Positions 42,625 to 50,081 of a stretch of DNA of 64,000 bases are shown here, one piece after another. The stretch's first letter is position 1, and every line of letters begins with the position of its first letter. The position numbers were made by a program, and so were the translations under genes. The DNA comes from Candidatus Dormiibacterota bacterium. GTDB lineage: Bacteria > Chloroflexota > Dormibacteria > CF-121. The notes under the pieces are model-generated. The model was not told the DNA's origin, did no database searches, and was given only the letters and a program-made list of their open reading frames with translations. Location of the stretch: assembly GCA_035544955.1 (NCBI GenBank), contig DASZZN010000005.1, forward strand, positions 62,001 to 126,000, read 5' to 3'.

Positions 42625-44783
42625 GCGATCGGCTCCAGGGCGCGCGCCGGAATCCAGCCTTCGACGGTGGTTCCGGCACCTCGCGCCGATCGCACCTCGA
42701 GGCTGCCGCCCAGTGCGCGGACGCGGTCGGTCATCGTTTGCAGGCCGGGGCCTGGTTCGCCATGTTGCTGCTCGAACCCTGGGCCGCTGTCGGTGATCGA
42801 GAATGTCGCGCGGCCGTCTGTCGCGCTTAACCAGACAACCGTCGGGGCCGCGCCGGCGTGCTGGGCAACGTTTTGCAGGGCCTCGACGCAACAGAAGTAC
42901 ACGGCACCTTCGACCTGCTCATCGAAGCGATTGGTTGCGAACTCTCGATCCGTGTCGAGCTGGACGGGGACGCGGGCCTTTTTCAGATAGGCCTGCAGCG
43001 CCGCGACCGCTCCCTTGTCGATAAGCAGCGGAGGGTAGATGCCGCGGGCCAAATCGCGCAGCAGCTCGAGGATTTCGTTGGCCTCATCGGTCAGTTGGCC
43101 GAGGACGGTGGCCGCCCCGGCGGCGTCGCGCTGGACCAGCTGGCGGGCGCCGGCAATTCGGCCCGCGATCGACAGCAGGCGTGGCTCGGTTGCCGCCTGG
43201 ATGTTGCGCTCCAGCTGACTCCGCGCGACGTTCCCCGCGGCCACCAGCCGCTGGCGCGCCGCACGCAGCTCGGCAGCTCGAGCGGAACTCTCACGAAGTC
43301 GCGCCTGGAGCTCCACTGTCAGCCGCACATTCCGGATGACCAACCCCGCCTGGGCGGCCAGGTCGGTCAGCAGATTCTCCTCGACCGGCGTCAGCCCTTC
43401 CCCTGGACGCTTATTGATACTCAGGGCACCGAGCAATTCCCCCTGGTGCCGAACCGGAACGATCCGGCTGACGCCCGAGACCGGCGGAAAGCCCTGTCCG
43501 GCAATCGAGACCGGCGACGGGGTCGGACCGTCGACCGCCGGCCACGCCGCCGCGGGAACGATCTGGTCGTCCAGGCGGATCCAGACGTCCGCGCGCGAGG
43601 CACCCGTCGCCTCGCCCAGCACGGTGGCCATTCGAGGCAAGACCTCTTCACTGGAATAGACACTGCCGACGCGGTCGGAAAACTGCGACAGCACTTCGTA
43701 CGGCGTGGCACGTTTGCCATAAACGAGGCGGTTGGCAAAGCGCTGGACCCGGTCACGAACTGGTTGAAATGCCACCGCCACGACGGCCGTCGCAAGAATC
43801 GATAGGGTGAGATTGGGTTGGCCGGCCGAACCGATGAGGTTTCCGATGCCGACAACGATGCCGACGTAGACCGCGGTAATGAAAGCGGCAAGGGCAGCAA
43901 AGACGACCGACTTGTTGATGATGGGGTCGATGTCGTAGAGACGATATTTGAGGATGGCGACCGCGGCCGCTCCGGGGAGCCCTATATCCAGGGCTAAGGT
44001 CAAGAGCGACCAGCCCACGGCCGACACCAATCCGGTCCCGCTGAAAACCGGAGTGATGGAGACGACGAGGACCGCACCTGCATAAGCAAGCCACTTGAGC
44101 TGCTGCCGCTCCTCACCTCGCGAGCGAATGAAGCGCAGGACGAGCGCGCTCAGCGACGCGATCCCGATCACAGGAAGAGCCAGTTGCAGGGCCGCTGCGC
44201 TCGTCAGCAGCAGGGCGCGCCAATCGTTGACGCCGGTCGGATTCATGGCGAGGTTGAACCGATGTCCCTCGCCAAGGTTGGTGCCCAGGATCGGGCCCGG
44301 TGTGAGGATCGCGACGATCGCTTGCAAACCCGCGACCGTCAGGGCGAGCCAGGCGACGACCTTCCAGCGACCCGACAGCAGCCGACCGTTCGGGAACAGC
44401 AGGAAAAACAGCGGCAGCCCGCCATCGAGGGCCAGATACAACGGCCAGAATTGAAGCCACGCGACGAATGTCGCGGCCGGAAGCGACCCGGGCGCCGTGT
44501 GCAGGCCGAGGATCGCGTACTCCAAACCAAAGAACGCAATCGCGTAATTCAAGCCGAGGACAGCCAGGATCCATCCGACCGGATTCCTGGGATGGCGAAC
44601 CGCAATGAGGGCACCAAGTGTGCTGTATGCCAGGCCCGGAAGGAAGATCGTTGGAACGACGATAAAAGAGGCGCCGCCCAGCGTGGAACGGTTGGGGAAA
44701 AGGAGCAATAGCCCGGCGGCCGTAAAAACGAGAGCGACGCCCCAAATCGACAAGGCGAGCCGGCGCGCCGCAGGCGCGCTCAT
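42621..44783 (-). CDS. GAF sensor kinase lacking phospho-acceptor His (array member 2)
   Basis: 720 residues. Membrane, linker and GAF regions match the paralogues closely. The H box is RSQLERNIQAATEPRLL: Gln529 replaces His and the following DGAQQ is lost. The ATPase domain is complete (N box CVEALQNVAQHAG, G1 DSGPGFE, G2 GPGLQTMTDR). It could bind ATP and phosphorylate a partner in trans but cannot be the acceptor. ATG 44783 overlaps the stop of member 1 as ATGA. Confidence 0.9.
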   Translation of the reverse strand: MSAPAARRLALSIWGVALVFTAAGLLLLFPNRSTLGGASFIVVPTIFLPGLAYSTLGALIAVRHPRNPVGWILAVLGLNYAIAFFGLEYAILGLHTAPGSLPAATFVAWLQFWPLYLALDGGLPLFFLLFPNGRLLSGRWKVVAWLALTVAGLQAIVAILTPGPILGTNLGEGHRFNLAMNPTGVNDWRALLLTSAAALQLALPVIGIASLSALVLRFIRSRGEERQQLKWLAYAGAVLVVSITPVFSGTGLVSAVGWSLLTLALDIGLPGAAAVAILKYRLYDIDPIINKSVVFAALAAFITAVYVGIVVGIGNLIGSAGQPNLTLSILATAVVAVAFQPVRDRVQRFANRLVYGKRATPYEVLSQFSDRVGSVYSSEEVLPRMATVLGEATGASRADVWIRLDDQIVPAAAWPAVDGPTPSPVSIAGQGFPPVSGVSRIVPVRHQGELLGALSINKRPGEGLTPVEENLLTDLAAQAGLVIRNVRLTVELQARLRESSARAAELRAARQRLVAAGNVARSQLERNIQAATEPRLLSIAGRIAGARQLVQRDAAGAATVLGQLTDEANEILELLRDLARGIYPPLLIDKGAVAALQAYLKKARVPVQLDTDREFATNRFDEQVEGAVYFCCVEALQNVAQHAGAAPTVVWLSATDGRATFSITDSGPGFEQQHGEPGPGLQTMTDRVRALGGSLEVRSARGAGTTVEGWIPARALEPIA

Positions 44784-46954
44784 ACGACCGGCTCCAAGTT
44801 GCGGATAGGAACGCGACCCTGCACCGACGTTCCGCCTTCGCGCCCGGGAATCACCGTCAGGTGACCACCGAGGGCTGCCAGCCGGTCGGCGATATTCTGC
44901 AAACCAGAGCCGTGGCGGACGCGCAGCGGGTCGAACCCGCCCCCGTCGTCGTCGACGGAAAACGCCAGTTCACCGCCTCGGTCCTCGAGACGGATTCGCA
45001 CACGTGTCGCTTTGGCGTGCTTCACCACGTTCTGGAGTGCCTCGAGACAGCAGAAGTAGACCGCGCCCTCCACCTCGGACGGATACCGCGTCAGGCTGGT
45101 CGCTGAGACGTCGATAGGGAGGGGAAACCGCGCGCCCTGGGCGCGGACGGCCGACTCCAATCCCAGCTCGCGAAGGATCGGTGGATAGATGCCCCGCGCC
45201 AGCGCGTGAAGCGTCTCGAGCGCCTGGTGGGTCTCCCCCTCGAGCTCGTCAAGGAGCCGGGCCGCGCGAGCGGGGTCGCGTTTCGCGAGCGTCGCCGCCA
45301 GTCGAAGCTTCACGGCGATCGCCACCAGGTGCTGCTGCGCACCGTCGTGGATGTTGCGTTCCAGCCGGCGCCGCGTCGAGTCCTGGGCGGCGATGATCCG
45401 GGCGCTGGACGCCTGCAGCTCAGTGGTTTGGGCCGAGATCTCGGCCAGGCGCGCCTGAAGTTGCCGGGTCAGTTGCAGGTTGCGGAGGACGACGCCTGCC
45501 GGTGATGCGAGATCGGCCAGCATCTTTTCATCGACTGGCGTGACGGCTTCGCCACGGGCCTTTCGAATGCTGAGCGCGCCGAGCAGTTCCCCCTGGTGCT
45601 GCACGGGAACCATGCGATCGCTGCTTGACCGTTCGGTGATCGAAGGCGCCGTCATCGCCGACCCATTTGGTGCGGGCCAAGAGGCGAGGGTGGTATTTTC
45701 AGCGCCCTCCTTCGCCCAGATCACGGCCTGTACGGCGCCAGTCGATTCGGCGATGGTTTGCGCCAACCGCGGCAGGACCTGTTCATCCGAGTAGGTCGAT
45801 GCGAGGCGGTCCGAAAACTGCGACAGTGCCTCATAAGGAGTGGCGCGCTTCCCGTACACGAGCCGGTTCGCTACACGCTGGATCCGTTCACGAACAGGTT
45901 GGAACGCAACCGCCACGAGCGCGGTCGCCAGGATCGAAAGCCCAAGATTTGGCTTACCACTCGTGCCCACCAGGCGGCCGATGCCGACCACGATCGCGAC
46001 GTAAACGGTCGTGATGAAGATGGCCAGAGCGCCGTAAACGAGCGACTTGTTGATCACGAGGTCGATGTCGTAGAGCCGGTACTTCAAGACGGCAATCGCC
46101 GTCGCGACGGGGAGCCCAACGACGAATCCGGCCAGGAGGACGGCAAAGGAAAAGTCCTGTAGTGCTGGGTTGCCTGTAAAGCCAAATGGACCGCCGCTCC
46201 CCAGGAAGGCCGACCCGAGGACTCCGACAGCGATGAACGACCCGACGTAACCCACCCATTTGAGCTGCTGACGCTCATCGCCTCGTGCCCGAACGAGTCG
46301 GATCACAAGTCCAACCGCCGCGATCAGGATCAGCACGAACGCTCCCATCCGTCCGACGATGTCGGCCAGGTCGAGCGCCCCGCCGAGCGCGCCGATGCCG
46401 AATGGATTCTGGACGCCGAAGTCGGTGCCTGGCCCGCTCGGCGGCCGGAGCGCATCGCCCATGCGGCCGGGTGAGAACATCGAGCCAACCACCATGAGCA
46501 GGGCGCAGCTGATGCTGACCCAGACCAGGGGCCGCCAGCGCGCTGACGCCGGCCGGCCGGTCGGGAAGAGCAGCAGCACGAGGGCGATACCGGCGGGGAA
46601 GACGAACCAGAGTGACCAACGCTCCAGCCAGGCGAAATACACGGCCCCGGGCAGCGAGCCCGGATGGTCGACCAGGCCGCGGATCGCGTACTGCTGGGAG
46701 AAGGTGGTCAGGGCTCCCAGGAAACCCATGGCGCAATAGAGCCAGCCGATCGGGTTAGCCGATCGCCTGGATGCGATCACCGCTCCCGTCGTCGACAGGG
46801 CAAACCAGGCGGTGGCGTTCCACCAGGATCTGTTGGTCACGAGCAGCACCAGGGTTGACACGCTCAATCCCAGGGCGAGAACCCACAGCGACCAGGCCAA
46901 CCAGGCGGCGGTCGTCGGCCTCAGTTTCCCGAGCACGCCTCGATCCTGAGCCAT
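44780..46954 (-). CDS. Multi-TM GAF sensor histidine kinase (array member 1), intact
   Basis: 724 residues, first gene of the array. Membrane domain to about residue 335 (LLFPTGRPASARWRPL, LKYRLYDIDLVINKSLVYGA), NRLVYGKRATPYEAL, GAF 375-490, His536 (RRLERNIHDGAQQHL), N box CLEALQNVVKHAK, G boxes DDGGGFD and GSGLQNIADR. Fully equipped. No ribosome site or -10 box was obvious before ATG 46954; the 122-bp gap to the divergent PPOX gene must hold the array promoter. Confidence 0.9.
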   Translation of the reverse strand: MAQDRGVLGKLRPTTAAWLAWSLWVLALGLSVSTLVLLVTNRSWWNATAWFALSTTGAVIASRRSANPIGWLYCAMGFLGALTTFSQQYAIRGLVDHPGSLPGAVYFAWLERWSLWFVFPAGIALVLLLFPTGRPASARWRPLVWVSISCALLMVVGSMFSPGRMGDALRPPSGPGTDFGVQNPFGIGALGGALDLADIVGRMGAFVLILIAAVGLVIRLVRARGDERQQLKWVGYVGSFIAVGVLGSAFLGSGGPFGFTGNPALQDFSFAVLLAGFVVGLPVATAIAVLKYRLYDIDLVINKSLVYGALAIFITTVYVAIVVGIGRLVGTSGKPNLGLSILATALVAVAFQPVRERIQRVANRLVYGKRATPYEALSQFSDRLASTYSDEQVLPRLAQTIAESTGAVQAVIWAKEGAENTTLASWPAPNGSAMTAPSITERSSSDRMVPVQHQGELLGALSIRKARGEAVTPVDEKMLADLASPAGVVLRNLQLTRQLQARLAEISAQTTELQASSARIIAAQDSTRRRLERNIHDGAQQHLVAIAVKLRLAATLAKRDPARAARLLDELEGETHQALETLHALARGIYPPILRELGLESAVRAQGARFPLPIDVSATSLTRYPSEVEGAVYFCCLEALQNVVKHAKATRVRIRLEDRGGELAFSVDDDGGGFDPLRVRHGSGLQNIADRLAALGGHLTVIPGREGGTSVQGRVPIRNLEPVV

Positions 46955-47001
46955 ATTCGGGATTCCGTCGAGGGGGGAGTCACCTACCCGGCCGTAGGGC
47001 T

Positions 47002-47025
47002 AGCCCCCCTTTTCTTGGGGAGGCT
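47002..47025. repeat. GC-rich inverted repeat in divergent gap
   Basis: AGCCCCCC and GGGGAGGCT pair over most of their length around a T-rich loop, next to the 10-bp palindrome GGGCTAGCCC (46997-47006). It lies between two divergent genes, so it is not a terminator for either; it could be an operator or a dispersed palindromic unit related to those at 17169 and 55558. Confidence 0.35.
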
Positions 47026-47076
47026 GCAGGGTTTCCCGCGACGAGTCGAGGCAATAGGCTGGCGGCAGGAGGCGAG

Positions 47077-47583
47077 ATGACCCTTCCGATTCCGGCAGAG
47101 GTGGAGGCGGTGTTTCGGGAATTTCGTACCTGCGAGTTCTCGACCCTGGCGGCGGACGGCACGCCGATCACATGGCCCATGCTGCCGTTTTTTCGGGGAT
47201 CGACCGGCCAGTTCATGACGACGACCTCCATCGGCTTGCCGGACAAGGCGTTCAATATCCGGCGCAATCCACGGGTCTCCCTGCTCTTCTCTGACGCGAC
47301 GGGAAGTGGGCTCTTTGACCCGCCGGCGGTGCTTGTCCAGGGTGACGCTGTCGCCCCGGATGTGGTCAAGACCTCGATCGGCGGCTTCGAGAACGAGGTG
47401 ATGCTGGTCTACCGCCGTCAGCCCGCCGGGACAATGTACACCAGTAACCGCGCGATGCGCTGGTTCTCGGACTGGTATTTCATGCGCCTGGAGATCACGG
47501 TCACGCCTGCGCGCATCCTCTGGTGGGAGCACGGCGATCTCTCCAGCGAGCCGAAGGTTGTTGAGGCGATCCATGTGGGCTGA
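47077..47583 (+). CDS. Pyridoxamine-5'-phosphate-oxidase-like flavin/F420 protein
   Basis: 168 residues from ATG 47077, set by GGAGG seven bases upstream. Split-barrel fold: EFRTCEFSTLAADGTPITWP, TTTSIGLPDKAFNIRRNPRV and SLLFSDATGSGLFDPPAVLV, then MRLEITVTPARILWWEHGD near the end. This group binds FMN, F420 or haem and includes F420-dependent reductases; the cofactor cannot be read here. Overlaps the next gene by 11 bp. Confidence 0.8.
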   Translation: MTLPIPAEVEAVFREFRTCEFSTLAADGTPITWPMLPFFRGSTGQFMTTTSIGLPDKAFNIRRNPRVSLLFSDATGSGLFDPPAVLVQGDAVAPDVVKTSIGGFENEVMLVYRRQPAGTMYTSNRAMRWFSDWYFMRLEITVTPARILWWEHGDLSSEPKVVEAIHVG

Positions 47584-48040
47584 GGTCCGGCGACTCCTGC
47601 CGGGCTTTTCCGGCCCTGTCCTGACCGGCGTGGACTGTGACGGCTACCCGTTCAGCATTCGGTGCATCCCCTCGCTGGATGAGGAGCAACAGGTATTGCG
47701 TGTGTCTCTACCGGAGTGGAGTCGGATCGCGCCGGGGCCGGCCAGCCTGCTGTGCCATGGCCATAACCAGTTGCTCTGGGACCTGCGCAGCTTCATGATT
47801 CGCGGCACGCTAGAGCCGAGCGGCGAGACCTGGCTGTTCCGACCGTCACGTTTCGTGCCAGGCATCGGCATTGGCGGCCTGGCAGGAATGGTGCGGTTCG
47901 CCCTGGCCAAACGGCGGGCCGCCGGGCGTTACCTGGATCGGCGAGGGCTGGCTCGACCTAGGATCGATTGGGCGCAACTGAAGGCGGTGCAGGCCCGAGC
48001 TTGCCAGCCGTCGCCGGCTCAGCGGCAGCCGCCGGGATAG
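47573..48040 (+). CDS. Small protein coupled to PPOX-like gene
   Basis: 155 residues from ATG 47573, whose first 11 bases lie inside the previous gene. VRRLLPGFSGPVLTGVDCDG, YPFSIRCIPS and ASLLCHGHNQLLWDLRSFMI suggest a second, diverged split barrel acting as a partner of the preceding protein. Cys and His residues in CHGH are noteworthy. Its 3' 83 bases are antisense to the tail of the converging kinase gene. Confidence 0.65.
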   Translation: MWAEVRRLLPGFSGPVLTGVDCDGYPFSIRCIPSLDEEQQVLRVSLPEWSRIAPGPASLLCHGHNQLLWDLRSFMIRGTLEPSGETWLFRPSRFVPGIGIGGLAGMVRFALAKRRAAGRYLDRRGLARPRIDWAQLKAVQARACQPSPAQRQPPG

Positions 48041-50060
48041 AACCGGTCACGCGCGTACCCGCTCCCGGCGAGCTCACGACCTGAAGCTCGCCACCCAGCA
48101 CCTCGATCCGGTCCCGCATGTTCTGCATCCCCGAGCCGGATCGTGCCCGCTCGGGATCCAGCCCGCGGCCATCATCGGTGACGGAGAAAACCAGGCGCCC
48201 ATCGCGTTGCTCGATGCGCACCGCCGCCTTTGTCGCGTTGGCGTGCTTCACCATATTCTGCAGCGCCTCCAGTACGCAGAAGTACACGCCCGCCTCGGTC
48301 TCCTGCGGGTAGCGGGGGAGGGGACCGCCCTCCACCTCGACGGGTACGGGGGTTCGGCGGGCTTGCGCCTCAACGGCGGCGAGCAGCCCGTCCTGCGCGA
48401 GGATCGGTGGATAGAGCCCGCGAGCCAGCTCACGAAGCGTCTCGATCGCCTCGTTAGCGTCCCCCGTCAGCTCATCGAGGGTCGCCTGGGCACGCTGCGG
48501 ATCCGTCGCCGCCACGTTCTTCATGAGGGCGATCTTCAACTTCAGCGCAACGAGGTTTTGCTGTGCGCCGTCGTGCAGGTTGCGCTCGAGGCGCCGCCGC
48601 TCGGTGTCCTGGGCACTGACCAGTCGTTGCCGGGATGCTTGCAGCTCATCGAGACGCTGCACCAGCTCGGCGGTGAGACGCGTGTTCTTCAGGACAAGCC
48701 CGGCCTCGCGTGAAAGGTCGGCGAGCAAGCGGCTCTCTGTGGCGGTCATCGGCTGCCGCTTGGAGACGGCCAGCGCTCCCAACAGCTCGCCCTGGTAGCG
48801 GACGGGCACCGCCTCCGCAACCCCGCTGATCAGCGGCAGCTCATCGCTCGATAGGGGGAGGGTGCTCGGGCCGCCGGCGCCGGCCGGCCATGACGCCGCC
48901 CGCCGAAGCTCATGCCCGACCCGCAGCCACACAGTGGCGCTATCCGCCGCGGTTCCCTCGGCCAGCACCTGCGCCATCCGAATCGGCAGCTCATCACTCG
49001 CGTACATTTCCGACACGCGCTTGCTGAACTGCGAGAGCACTTCATACGGCGTCGCGCGTTTGCCGTAGACGAGGCGGTTGGCCAGCCGCTGAAGCCGGCG
49101 CCGAACTGGCTGAAAGGCCAGGGCGACGATGGCACCAACGGCTACCCCCGCCGCAGGGTCGTTCCGTGGCAACTGTCCTACTCGGCTGCCGACGGTGACG
49201 ACCGTGATGAAGTAGATGACGCTGATCAGGACGACGAGCGTGCCGTAAACGAGCGTCTGCCGGATGAGGACGTCGATGTCGTAGAGGTGGTATCTGAGTA
49301 CGGCGATCCCGATCGAGCCCGCCAGCGCAGTGAACGCCAGTGGCGTCAGCACATCAAAGATTGGATTGAAGACGACGGTGTTGTTGTGGTAAACGAGCGA
49401 CCCGACGACGACCCCGGAGAGGGCGACGACGACCAGCAGTAGTCCGGCGAGCGCGAACCAGCGGATTTGCTGGCGCTCATCCGCACCAGCACGGCGGTAA
49501 CGGATGAACAGGCTGGCATTCGCGAGCACCGAACCGACCAGACCCATGAGCTGGCCGACATAGATCCCGAACAAAGCGAGCCCGAAGCCCCCGAGGACGA
49601 GCGGGACGAGGAGCCACCAGCGGGGCGAGACCGGCCTCCCATCGGGGAAGAGCAGGGGCAGGAAAAACAGCATCAGCACGACCGGCAGCGCCCATTCCCA
49701 TTGCTCCAGCCAGCGAACGAAGTCAAGAGCGGGGAGTGATCGGTTGACGTATGTCCCAAAGGTCTCGTACCCTAGCCCGAACTCGTAGACGGCGGTCAGC
49801 AGGCCGATCCCGCACGCCACCCAGCCGATGCGGTTGCCGGGCCGGCGGGCGACGATCAGCGCACCGACGAGCGCAAAGGCGAGCGCGTACAGCAGGCTGA
49901 GCCGAATCCACCACCCGTCGATGACCGCCAGGACCTGTTGCGAAATCAGCGGGGTCGGCGTCGCGCCCCGAAGCGCGTTGCCGGCAATGAAGAGCGCCAG
50001 GGTCCCGATGACGCTCCCCCACGCGAGCCAGTCTGAACGGCGGCGCAGAGCGGGAACCAT
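47958..50060 (-). CDS. Multi-TM GAF sensor histidine kinase, separate from the array
   Basis: 700 residues. Membrane domain (LLFPDGRPVSPRW, LRYHLYDIDVLIRQTLVYGT) to about 320, NRLVYGKRATPYEVL, GAF about 340-460, His496 (RRLERNLHDGAQQNL), N box VLEALQNMVKHAN, G boxes DDGRGLD and GSGMQNMRDR. Intact. More diverged from the four array members than they are from one another, notably in the membrane domain. Divergent from the second debranching enzyme gene with 21 bp between starts; TACCCT lies only two bases before ATG, so the true start may be slightly inside. Confidence 0.9.
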   Translation of the reverse strand: MVPALRRRSDWLAWGSVIGTLALFIAGNALRGATPTPLISQQVLAVIDGWWIRLSLLYALAFALVGALIVARRPGNRIGWVACGIGLLTAVYEFGLGYETFGTYVNRSLPALDFVRWLEQWEWALPVVLMLFFLPLLFPDGRPVSPRWWLLVPLVLGGFGLALFGIYVGQLMGLVGSVLANASLFIRYRRAGADERQQIRWFALAGLLLVVVALSGVVVGSLVYHNNTVVFNPIFDVLTPLAFTALAGSIGIAVLRYHLYDIDVLIRQTLVYGTLVVLISVIYFITVVTVGSRVGQLPRNDPAAGVAVGAIVALAFQPVRRRLQRLANRLVYGKRATPYEVLSQFSKRVSEMYASDELPIRMAQVLAEGTAADSATVWLRVGHELRRAASWPAGAGGPSTLPLSSDELPLISGVAEAVPVRYQGELLGALAVSKRQPMTATESRLLADLSREAGLVLKNTRLTAELVQRLDELQASRQRLVSAQDTERRRLERNLHDGAQQNLVALKLKIALMKNVAATDPQRAQATLDELTGDANEAIETLRELARGLYPPILAQDGLLAAVEAQARRTPVPVEVEGGPLPRYPQETEAGVYFCVLEALQNMVKHANATKAAVRIEQRDGRLVFSVTDDGRGLDPERARSGSGMQNMRDRIEVLGGELQVVSSPGAGTRVTGSIPAAAAEPATAGKLGPAPPSVAPNRS

Positions 50061-50066
50061 TTAGGG

Positions 50067-50072
50067 TATTTT
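50067..50072 (+). promoter_or_regulatory. -10 box of debranching enzyme gene copy 2
   Basis: TATTTT, nine bases before ATG 50082, with no ribosome binding site between. Confidence 0.4.
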
Positions 50073-50081
50073 GCCTAGCGG

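Noticed and set aside
38447-46954. Assembly duplication as the reason for the kinase array
   Set aside because: The four copies differ throughout in sequence and length, so they are diverged paralogues, not a collapsed or repeated assembly segment.
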